Assembly (NCBI GenBank): GCA_028280455.1
Contig: JANQLT010000057.1
Coordinates: 124,001 to 188,000, forward strand
Origin: Kiloniellales bacterium
Lineage (GTDB): Bacteria; Pseudomonadota; Alphaproteobacteria; Kiloniellales; JAKSDN01
Length of the DNA: 64,000 bases
Direction: 5' to 3'
Shown: piece after piece, positions 56,685-64,000 of the stretch
How positions within the stretch are numbered: position 1 is the stretch's first letter
How the letters are laid out: every line of letters starts with the position of its first letter
Translations under genes and position numbers: made by a program
The notes under the pieces: model-generated
What the model was told of the DNA's origin: nothing
What the model saw: only the letters and a program-made list of their open reading frames with translations
Databases searched by the model: none

Positions 56685-58256
56685 ATGTCGGAGTTTGGAA
56701 AACAGATTGACTCTGTACTTGAGAGCTATGCCGAGGGCGAGATCGGCCGTCGCGACTTCGTTCGGCGTATGGTCGGGCTTGGGATCACGGCGTCGGTGGC
56801 CGGTGCGCTTGCCGGCTCTCCGCTGGCGGTGCGCAAGGCTTGGGCGGCCGACATCAAGGGCGCAGAGGACCGCGCCTGGGCGCTGGCCAAGGAGGCTGCC
56901 GCCAAGGCCGAGAAGAAGACCCTGACGCTCCTGATCCCGACGGGCTCGATCGGCAACATGCAGCCCTACGTCGAGCTCTGGAAGAACGAGCTCGGGATCA
57001 CCTTGGAGTTCATCGAAGAGCCGGACGAGGTCGTCCACACCAAGGGCATGCAGGAGGCCGTCGCCAAGACCGGCCGCTACGACGTCATGATGCCGACGGC
57101 CATGTCCTACCCCGATTGGATCGACTCCGGCGTCATCTACGACCTCACGGACTGGACGGAGACACACCAGCCCGACCTGTTCCACCCGGAATGGGGCGTC
57201 GTCTTCCCGGCTAGCCATCATGCTCAGCTCTACAACGGCCGCGTCGCCGGGCTGCTGAACGATGGCGACCAGATCACCCTGCTATGTCGCAAAGACCATC
57301 TGACCGATTCGGACAAGATGAAGGCCTTCGCCGACAGGTATGGATACCCCCTGGCGGTGCCGAAGACATGGAAGGAATACCACGACCTCGCAGCGTTCAT
57401 GCACGACCCTGACAACAAGTTCTTCGGCAGTCAGGAGTACCGCTCGCGCTACTACGTCAAGTGGATGTTCATGCAGAGGTTGGTCTCGAAGGGCCGGCTC
57501 TATTTCGACGATGACGTGAACCCGACGTTCAACTCGGAAGAGGGTCTTGCCGCGCTCGAGGACATGCTCGCCGTCAACCCCTACCTGCATCCGGATGCCT
57601 TCAGCTTCACCTGGTCGTCCAACTACAATGCCTTCGGCCGGGGCGAGAGCTTCATGAACATCGTCTGGCCGTCGGGCTTCAAGTATTCGAAAGCCCCTTC
57701 GACCGGGCCGGGCACGACCGGCAAGATCGCGGCCACGGTGATGCCGGCCGACACGCTGAAGGACGGCACGCTGCTCTATGCCGGCCTGTTCTGCTGGGGC
57801 TTCGGCTACACGGTCTCCAAGTACTCGGAGAACCCGGAGCTCGCTTACGCCTATGCCCAGTGGATGACCTCGCCGACGATCTCCGCGGACGCCATTCCCT
57901 ATCTCGGCGGATACTCGGATCCCTATCGGCTCAACCACATGCTGGCGCCGACCCAGCGGCTGATCGACACCTATTCGCCGGAGTACCTGGACACGCTCTA
58001 CAACAACATGGTCAACACCGTGCCGGACTTCGTGCTGCCCGGCGGCTTCGAGTACCAGGACGCCCTCGATAAGGAAGTCCATGCCTGCATGATCGGCGAC
58101 AAGACGCCGAAAGAGGCCCTCGACGACGCCGCGCGCGGCTTCGAGCGGATCACCCGCCGGATCGGCAAGGACAAGGTCAAGACGTCGTGGCTGTCCCTGG
58201 CCAAGAACCTCGCCGAGCCGATCAAGAAGGCGAGCGGTGCCGATCAGTGGGCTTGA
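56685..58256 (+). CDS. ABC transporter solute-binding protein with Tat-type leader
   Basis: GRRDFVRRMVGLGITASVAGALAG...; LTLLIPTGSIGNMQPYVELWKNELGITLEFIEEPDEVV; SD GAGGAGGTGG. Confidence 0.88.
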   Translation: MSEFGKQIDSVLESYAEGEIGRRDFVRRMVGLGITASVAGALAGSPLAVRKAWAADIKGAEDRAWALAKEAAAKAEKKTLTLLIPTGSIGNMQPYVELWKNELGITLEFIEEPDEVVHTKGMQEAVAKTGRYDVMMPTAMSYPDWIDSGVIYDLTDWTETHQPDLFHPEWGVVFPASHHAQLYNGRVAGLLNDGDQITLLCRKDHLTDSDKMKAFADRYGYPLAVPKTWKEYHDLAAFMHDPDNKFFGSQEYRSRYYVKWMFMQRLVSKGRLYFDDDVNPTFNSEEGLAALEDMLAVNPYLHPDAFSFTWSSNYNAFGRGESFMNIVWPSGFKYSKAPSTGPGTTGKIAATVMPADTLKDGTLLYAGLFCWGFGYTVSKYSENPELAYAYAQWMTSPTISADAIPYLGGYSDPYRLNHMLAPTQRLIDTYSPEYLDTLYNNMVNTVPDFVLPGGFEYQDALDKEVHACMIGDKTPKEALDDAARGFERITRRIGKDKVKTSWLSLAKNLAEPIKKASGADQWA

Positions 58257-58348
58257 GCGCCCCTTACCTCTTCTCCCGTCCGGGAAGCCGCGGATCCGGC
58301 GCCTCTAGCGCTGGCTCCGCGGCCTAACGGCAAGGCGAGAGCGATGAC

Positions 58349-59311
58349 ATGACCGCCGCCGTCGAGTCACAAGAGCCGACCGCCGTGCCGACGCAACGGC
58401 CGGCGGCGCGGCGCGCGAGGCGGCCCAGGAGGCTCGGACTCGGGCGCATCCTGACCTTGCCGGGCCAGATGGTCTCGGTGATCGTCTTGGTCGTGCCGCT
58501 GTCGGTGGCCTTCTACATGAGCTTCACCGACTGGTCGCCAACCCGCGGCTCTTTGTTGGACGCGGCCTTCGTCGGGCTCGAGAACTACTGGGAGCTTCTG
58601 GTCTATGACACCCGCTTCATCGAGGCGGTGATCCGAACGCTGGCCCTGACGGTGGTTTGCCTCTCGCTGGAGTTCACCCTGGGGCTCGGTCTCGCGGTCC
58701 TGTTTCTGCGCAAGTTCCGCGGCAAGTCCTTGCTGTTCTCGGTCCTGCTGACGCCCATGATGGTGCTGCCCGTGGTCGTCGGCTACACCTTTTGGATGCT
58801 GTTCCAGTCGAACGGGCCGATCAATCAGATCATCGCCTTCCTGTTCGGCGCCGACGCCACGCCGGAGTGGTTCCGCGAGGCACCCTTCGCCATGACCGCC
58901 GTCATCGTCACCGAGGTCTGGCACTGGACACCGCTGTTCTTCCTCATCCTGCTCTCCGGCTTGAACGCCGTACCGGACAACTTGACCCGGGCCGCGGTGA
59001 TTCTCGGCGCCAAGCCGCGCCAGGTCTTCTGGCGGGTCATCTTCCCGGTCCTCAAGCCGGTGATCATGGTGGCCCTGGTGATCCGCTCGATGGAGGTCAT
59101 CAAGCTCTTCGACGAAGTCTTCATGCTGACGCGCGGCGGCCCCGGGACCGCCACCGAGACCATCAGCCTCTACATCTACAAGCTCGCCTTCGCCGACTTC
59201 CAGCTCGCCTACGGCGCGGCGGCGGCCTTCCTGGTGCTCGTGGGCACGCTGTTCCTTGTCTCGCTCCTGCTGACGCCGGTCAGCGAGCAATTGATCAAGA
59301 GTCGCCGCTGA
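58349..59311 (+). CDS. sugar-type ABC transporter permease 1
   Basis: Hydrophobic, RAAVILGAKPRQVFWRVIFPVLKPVIMVALVIRSMEVIKLFDEVFMLTRGGPG. Confidence 0.92.
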   Translation: MTAAVESQEPTAVPTQRPAARRARRPRRLGLGRILTLPGQMVSVIVLVVPLSVAFYMSFTDWSPTRGSLLDAAFVGLENYWELLVYDTRFIEAVIRTLALTVVCLSLEFTLGLGLAVLFLRKFRGKSLLFSVLLTPMMVLPVVVGYTFWMLFQSNGPINQIIAFLFGADATPEWFREAPFAMTAVIVTEVWHWTPLFFLILLSGLNAVPDNLTRAAVILGAKPRQVFWRVIFPVLKPVIMVALVIRSMEVIKLFDEVFMLTRGGPGTATETISLYIYKLAFADFQLAYGAAAAFLVLVGTLFLVSLLLTPVSEQLIKSRR

Positions 59312-60171
59312 TGCCCGCCCGCCCCCTCGGCGTTCCGCTCGCTCTGGTCCTCGCGACGGCGCTCGTGCTGACCCTCTTCCCGATCTTCTGGATCGTGATG
59401 ACCGCGATCAAGCCGCCGACGGACTGGAATGCGGTGCCGGCGATCTGGGTGCCGGCCGAGCCGACCCTGGTGAATTTCAAGACGCTGTTCGATGCCGAAG
59501 CGATCCGCGAGTACGGCGTTGGTGGTGTCAGTCAGTCGGCGACGGCCGCGGTCGGCGGGTCGATACTCGCCTCCGTCGTGGCCACCGCGCTCTCGGTCCT
59601 CATCGGCTTGCTGGCGGCGATCGGGCTGTCGCGCTACGGCAACGCCGGCCGGGCGACGCCGCTGGTCATCCTCTCCGCGCGGATGTTCCCGCCGGCGGCC
59701 ATCGCCGTGCCCTTCGTCATCATCTTCTCGGCGATCAACCTGATCGATACCTACGTCGGCCTGATCGCGATCTATGTAGCGATCACGCTACCCTTCTCGA
59801 CCTGGATGCTGAAGAGCTTCGTCGACGATGTGCCGCGCGAGATCGAGGAAGCCGAGATGATCGACGGCCGCTCACGCCTGATGGCCCATCTGACCGTGAC
59901 CATACCCTTGATACGGGGCGGCCTGTTCTCGACAACGCTCTTCATCTTCATCCTCAACTGGTCGGAGTTCCTCTTCGCACTGGTGCTGTCCTATTCCAGC
60001 ATCAACACGATCCCGGTCCAGCTCGCCAAGTACGTCACCGCCATGGCAGGCACGCTCTACGGCGTGCAGGCGGCGCTCGCGGTGGTGGCGATGGTGCCCC
60101 TCGTTGTCTTCGGCTTCCTGATCCAGAAACACCTGGCGCGCGGCATGACTTTCGGAGCGATCAAGCGATGA
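59311..60171 (+). CDS. sugar-type ABC transporter permease 2
   Basis: ATG 59311 overlaps upstream TGA; VPREIEEAEMIDGRSRLMAHLTVTIPLIRGGLFSTTLFIFILNWSEFLFA. Confidence 0.92.
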   Translation: MPARPLGVPLALVLATALVLTLFPIFWIVMTAIKPPTDWNAVPAIWVPAEPTLVNFKTLFDAEAIREYGVGGVSQSATAAVGGSILASVVATALSVLIGLLAAIGLSRYGNAGRATPLVILSARMFPPAAIAVPFVIIFSAINLIDTYVGLIAIYVAITLPFSTWMLKSFVDDVPREIEEAEMIDGRSRLMAHLTVTIPLIRGGLFSTTLFIFILNWSEFLFALVLSYSSINTIPVQLAKYVTAMAGTLYGVQAALAVVAMVPLVVFGFLIQKHLARGMTFGAIKR

Positions 60172-61289
60172 CGGCCGCGCCGAAGCTGGAGCTGCGAGGC
60201 CTGCGCAAGGATTTCGGCGGCTTCACGGCAGTCGACAGCATCGATCTCGAGATCGAGGCCGGCGACACGGTCGCGCTTCTGGGTCCCTCCGGCTGCGGCA
60301 AGTCGACCACGCTCAACATGATCGTCGGACTGGAGGAGCCCACGAGCGGCGACATCCTGGTGGATGGCAGATCCGTGGTCGGCGTTCCGCCGCAGGACAG
60401 GAACATCGGGCTGGTATTCCAGGACTACGCGGTTTTCACCCACATGTCGGTCCGGAAAAACCTGAGCTTCGGCTTGGAGATCCGACGGCGGCCGCGGGCC
60501 GAGATCGGCCGCGCGGTCGACGAGGTGGCGGAGCTGGTCGGCCTGTCCGAGGTTCTGGACGAATCCCCTCGCGTGCTCAGCTCCAGCCAGCTTCAGCGCG
60601 TGGGCATCGGGCGCACCCTGATCATGAAGCCGTCGCTTCTGCTGCTCGACGAGCCACTGAGCAACCTGGAGACCGAGCTTCGGACCGCGATGCGCCAGCA
60701 GCTACGCCAGCTCCAGCTCGAGTACGGCCAAACGCTGATTTATGTCACCCATGACCAGATCGAGGCCATCTCGCTCGCCAACAAGATCGCGGTCATGAGC
60801 ATGGGCGCCATCCGTCAGTTCGACTCGGCGGATCGGACCTACGGCCAACCGGCCCACACCTTTGTAGCGTCCTTCCTCGGCTCGCCGCCCATGAACCTGA
60901 TGGAAGGCGAGCTCCGCCGCGAGGGTCGCGCCCTCTGCTTTGCCAACGGCAGTGCGGCGATCGCCCTGCCGCAAGAAGTCCTGCCTCACGGCGTGGAAGA
61001 GGGACGGGATCTGGTCCTCGGAATCCGGCCGGAATCCCTGCAGGTGGCGGCCGGTGAAGCCGCCATGCTGGAGGCCCGAGTCACGCTCGTCGAGCCGATG
61101 GGCCCGGAGAAGATCGCAACTCTCAGGATCGGAAACTGGGAGCTGAAAGGCTTGTTCGCCGCCGGAACGAGGCTCGTCGAGGGCGAGTTCCTGTCGCTCA
61201 CGGCACAGGCGACTCAGATCTGTCTTTTCGATGGAGCTTCAGGCGTCCGCCTCAATCCGTTGCGCCCGGAGGAGCCGGCATGGGCGTAG
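60168..61289 (+). CDS. ABC transporter ATP-binding protein 1 (UgpC/MalK-like)
   Basis: LLGPSGCGKSTTLNMIVGLEEPTSGDILVDGRSV; VLSSSQLQRVGIGRTL; YVTHDQIEAISLANKIAVM. Confidence 0.9.
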   Translation: MTAAPKLELRGLRKDFGGFTAVDSIDLEIEAGDTVALLGPSGCGKSTTLNMIVGLEEPTSGDILVDGRSVVGVPPQDRNIGLVFQDYAVFTHMSVRKNLSFGLEIRRRPRAEIGRAVDEVAELVGLSEVLDESPRVLSSSQLQRVGIGRTLIMKPSLLLLDEPLSNLETELRTAMRQQLRQLQLEYGQTLIYVTHDQIEAISLANKIAVMSMGAIRQFDSADRTYGQPAHTFVASFLGSPPMNLMEGELRREGRALCFANGSAAIALPQEVLPHGVEEGRDLVLGIRPESLQVAAGEAAMLEARVTLVEPMGPEKIATLRIGNWELKGLFAAGTRLVEGEFLSLTAQATQICLFDGASGVRLNPLRPEEPAWA

Positions 61290-62392
61290 CGGCGACCATG
61301 GAGAGGCGCGATGTCCTGGAGCTCGACAAGCTATCCAAGTCCTTCGGCTCTCTCCTCGCGCTCGACAGCTTGGACCTCGTCGTCCCGGTTGGCTCGCTGA
61401 CGGTGATACTGGGACCGGCGGGCGCCGGAAAGACCACGAGTCTGCGCCTGATCGCCGGCCTGGAGACGCCGACAAGCGGGTCCATTCGTATTGCCGGCCG
61501 CGACGTCACCGACCTGCCGACCAACAAGCGCGACGTGGCGATGATCTTCGACAACCTCGCGCTCTATCCGAACAAGACCGGGTTCGAGAACATCGCCAAT
61601 CCGCTAAGGGTCGCGGGAGTCAGGGATCCGGACCTGAGCGAGCGGGTCAATCGGATGGCGGGGCTTCTACAGATCGGCCACATCCTGGACCGGGAGCCGC
61701 GCACGATGAGCGGCGGTGAGCGCCAGCGGGTCGCCTTCGGGCGCGCATTCGTTCGGGAGCCGGCGCTCTTCCTGCTCGATGAGCCGCTTTCGAGTCTCGA
61801 CGCCATGTTGCGCCTGGAGCTGCGCGCCGAGCTCAAGCGTCTACAGCGCGAGCGCGGCTACAGCCTTGTCATGGCGACGCCGGATTTCACCGAGGCACTG
61901 GCCCTGGCCGATGAAGTGATCTTCCTCTGCGAAGGCCGCGTCCATCAGGGCGCGCCGCCCCAGGTGCTATACGACAAGCCCGCCGACATCCGGACGGCCC
62001 GCTTCGTCGGCACGCCGGAGATCAACATCTGCCCGGCCGACTATGAGCCCGGCGAGGGTGGCCGGATTCGCTGTGCCGGAGCTGTCCTGGCCGCGCCTCC
62101 TATGTTCTTGAAGGAATTCGAAGACAAGGCGACCCGCTTTCAGGCGGGGATTAGGCCGGAGGACATCATCGTCCGTGGGCCAGAGGCCGGCAACGTCGTC
62201 GGCAAGGTCATCGACTTGGAGCCGCACGGATTGAAGTCGACGGTCGTCGTCGAGGTCGGCGACAGGGTCCTGCGCGTCAGCTTGGGCGCGAATGCGTCCG
62301 TCGCACCCAAGATGGACGACGCCGTCTCGGTGGAGATCGCGTCCGAGCGGCTCCACGCGTTCGACTACGAGACCGGAATACGCATGTTCTGA
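61280..62392 (+). CDS. ABC transporter ATP-binding protein 2 (UgpC/MalK-like)
   Basis: ILGPAGAGKTTSLRLIAGLETPTSGSIRIAGRDV; MSGGERQRVAFGRAFVREPALFLLDEPLSSLD. Confidence 0.9.
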   Translation: MGVAATMERRDVLELDKLSKSFGSLLALDSLDLVVPVGSLTVILGPAGAGKTTSLRLIAGLETPTSGSIRIAGRDVTDLPTNKRDVAMIFDNLALYPNKTGFENIANPLRVAGVRDPDLSERVNRMAGLLQIGHILDREPRTMSGGERQRVAFGRAFVREPALFLLDEPLSSLDAMLRLELRAELKRLQRERGYSLVMATPDFTEALALADEVIFLCEGRVHQGAPPQVLYDKPADIRTARFVGTPEINICPADYEPGEGGRIRCAGAVLAAPPMFLKEFEDKATRFQAGIRPEDIIVRGPEAGNVVGKVIDLEPHGLKSTVVVEVGDRVLRVSLGANASVAPKMDDAVSVEIASERLHAFDYETGIRMF

Positions 62393-62456
62393 GGATGAGG
62401 TCGAAAGACCGGGTTCGGCCGGAGCCGGCCGCGCGCAACACGACAGGAGAGCAGTC

Positions 62457-63206
62457 ATGAGGTTCTTGGTTCTTCAGCATCTTTCGGTAGAGCATCCCGG
62501 CATCCTGCGCGACTTCTGGAGAACCGAGGGTATCACCTGGGACGTCGCCGAGCTGGATGAAGGGGAGCCAATCCCATCGGGCCTGAGCCACTATGATGCC
62601 TTGATATCGATGGGCGGACCCATGGACGTTTGGCAAGAGGACAAGTACCCGTGGCTCAAAGCCGAAAAGGATGCGATTCGGCATTGGGTCGTCGCGCAGC
62701 AGAAGCCGTTCCTCGGCATTTGCCTCGGCCATCAGTTGCTGGCCGAAGCCATTGGCGGCAGCGTCGGGCCGATGTCCGAGCCTGAGGTGGGTATCGTCTC
62801 CGTGTCGCGCAGCCCGCATGCTTCCGAAGACCCGGTCATGGCCAGCCTGCCCGCCGAGTTCGACTGCTTTCAATGGCACGGCGCCGAGGTCAAGAGCTTG
62901 CCACAGGGCGCCCAGGTCATCGCCGGCAACCGGCACTGCGCGGTGCAGGCCTTCCGCTGGGGCGCCGCGGCCTATGGCTTCCAGTATCACGTCGAGCTGA
63001 CCGAGACGACAGTCTCGGATTGGGCCGACGTCCCGGCTTACAAGGAGTCCCTGGAGGCCGCGATGGGGCCGGGCGCCTGCCCGAGACTCGAGAGCGACGT
63101 GGCGAACAAGCTCGCGGATTTCCAGGACTCCGCTCGCCGCCTGAACGATCAGTTCCTGGCGCTCGTCAATCAGTCGGCTCGGCCGGTCGCGTCGGCCGGC
63201 CTCTAA
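62457..63206 (+). CDS. type 1 glutamine amidotransferase
   Basis: FLGICLGHQLLAEAIGG (Cys nucleophile), YGFQYHVELTE (His-x-Glu). Confidence 0.9.
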   Translation: MRFLVLQHLSVEHPGILRDFWRTEGITWDVAELDEGEPIPSGLSHYDALISMGGPMDVWQEDKYPWLKAEKDAIRHWVVAQQKPFLGICLGHQLLAEAIGGSVGPMSEPEVGIVSVSRSPHASEDPVMASLPAEFDCFQWHGAEVKSLPQGAQVIAGNRHCAVQAFRWGAAAYGFQYHVELTETTVSDWADVPAYKESLEAAMGPGACPRLESDVANKLADFQDSARRLNDQFLALVNQSARPVASAGL

Positions 63207-63248
63207 GGGGTCCATGACCGGCCCTGCAGGATCTGGGAGGTAACCGCA

Positions 63249-64000
63249 ATGCTTCAGCAAGTCGTCGCCACTGCGCTGCCGGAAGCCAAGCCCATGCTTG
63301 CGCTTCATTCGAAGGAAGACGCCGAGGCCTTCGTCGCCAAGTTGAAGTCCGAAGGCTATGACTATGTGCGCTTCGAGTTCTCCGACATGGCCGGCCTCAG
63401 CCGTGGCAAGACCATCCCGATCGGACACGTCGCGCATTACATGGTCAAAGGCTTGAACTTGTATGGTGGAACGGTGGCACTGGACAGCTACTCCATTCCG
63501 GTGCGGAACTCCGGGTACAACGAAGAGCGGAACTACACCGATTGCGTCCTGATTTTGGACAGCGACACGCTCAGCCCGGTTCCATGGCTGCAGAAGACCG
63601 GACGGGTGATGTGCGATTCCATGTGGTACGACGGCGAAGCGCAACTCGCCGCCCCCCGGGTTCTTCTCAAGAAGATGCTCCAGGTCGCCGCCGAGCTTGG
63701 GTTCGCTGTCAAGTCGGGGCACGAATACGAGTTCTATGCATTGGACGAAGAGACGCGCGAACCGCTCTATACCGGACAGCCGATCTTCGCCACCGCACGG
63801 ACCCACCAGTTCGAGGCGATAGACGACCTCATTCGCGTCCTCGGCAAAGAGGGGATCGATATCATCACCTACAACGTCGAGCACGGACCCGGTCAGATCG
63901 AGATCAACTACTCGGCCGTTGACGGCGTCGACGCCGCGGACCGCGCCTTCGTGTTCAAGGGCACGGTCAAGGAGTATCTCCGCAAACGGGGAATCCTGGC
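63249..64000 (+). CDS. glutamine synthetase family protein, truncated by window end
   Basis: From ATG 63249 (SD GGGAGG): MLQQVVATALPEAKPMLALHSKEDAEAFVAKLKSEGYDYVRFEFSDMAGLSRGKTIP...GHEYEFYALDEETREPLYTG...YNVEHGPGQIEINYS; absent from ORF track. Confidence 0.88.
   Translation, partial: MLQQVVATALPEAKPMLALHSKEDAEAFVAKLKSEGYDYVRFEFSDMAGLSRGKTIPIGHVAHYMVKGLNLYGGTVALDSYSIPVRNSGYNEERNYTDCVLILDSDTLSPVPWLQKTGRVMCDSMWYDGEAQLAAPRVLLKKMLQVAAELGFAVKSGHEYEFYALDEETREPLYTGQPIFATARTHQFEAIDDLIRVLGKEGIDIITYNVEHGPGQIEINYSAVDGVDAADRAFVFKGTVKEYLRKRGIL

Noticed and set aside
58367-59290. 307-aa minus-strand ORF over permease 1
   Set aside because: Extreme His/Gln/Glu/Arg/Asp composition is the reverse complement of a hydrophobic permease.
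62277-63884. 535-aa minus-strand ORF antisense to the amidotransferase and glutamine synthetase genes
   Set aside because: Shadow ORF in high-GC DNA; the plus strand encodes clear GATase and GS motifs and the antisense product has no recognisable domain.
63249-64000. Assignment of the GS-like gene as gamma-glutamylmethylamide synthetase (gmaS)
   Set aside because: Only the N-terminal part is visible and no mgsABC/mgdABCD genes are present; specificity cannot be claimed.

Overview
GC-rich 64 kb window that reads as an alphaproteobacterial-type accessory or catabolic region (taxon is inferred, not tested). No rRNA, tRNA or CRISPR was recognised. The modules, left to right, are: (1) a sugar/polyol-type operon on the minus strand (partial ABC solute-binding protein, Gfo/Idh/MocA oxidoreductase, DUF993-like aldolase, Zn-alcohol dehydrogenase), plus an acyl-CoA dehydrogenase and a divergent TetR regulator, with a shared palindromic element; (2) a 3027-aa mosaic secreted protein (FecR-like, cadherin-like/VCBS, seven FG-GAP-type repeats, vWA, autotransporter-like beta-helix, RTX), bordered by IS3 and HhH-GPD glycosylase debris; (3) an acyl-CoA ligase, an HMG-CoA-synthase-like/DUF35 fusion and a thiolase, then an aminotransferase IV, HyuA/HyuB, an IclR regulator and a TRAP transporter, linked by a putative IclR operator; (4) pyrC and an inactivated IS630 remnant; (5) a flavin reductase/LLM monooxygenase/ALDH/Dpp-type ABC/hydrolase/AKR module with a FadR-type GntR regulator and three TGGTATACCA-type operators; (6) a chloromethane-utilisation cluster recognised from gene order and domain architecture, cmuB-cmuC-cmuA-fmdB-paaE-hutI, preceded by a divergent TetR and tandem inverted-repeat operators; (7) a MocR-type regulator, an AmiS/UreI channel, a sugar-type ABC transporter with two unequal ATPases, a class-I glutamine amidotransferase and a glutamine synthetase-like gene that runs off the window. 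The best leads are the reconstructed local regulons, the degenerate active-site motifs in the cmu and HMGCS-like proteins, and the nested domain insertions in the giant protein. All family calls were made by eye from protein motifs; no database search was run.
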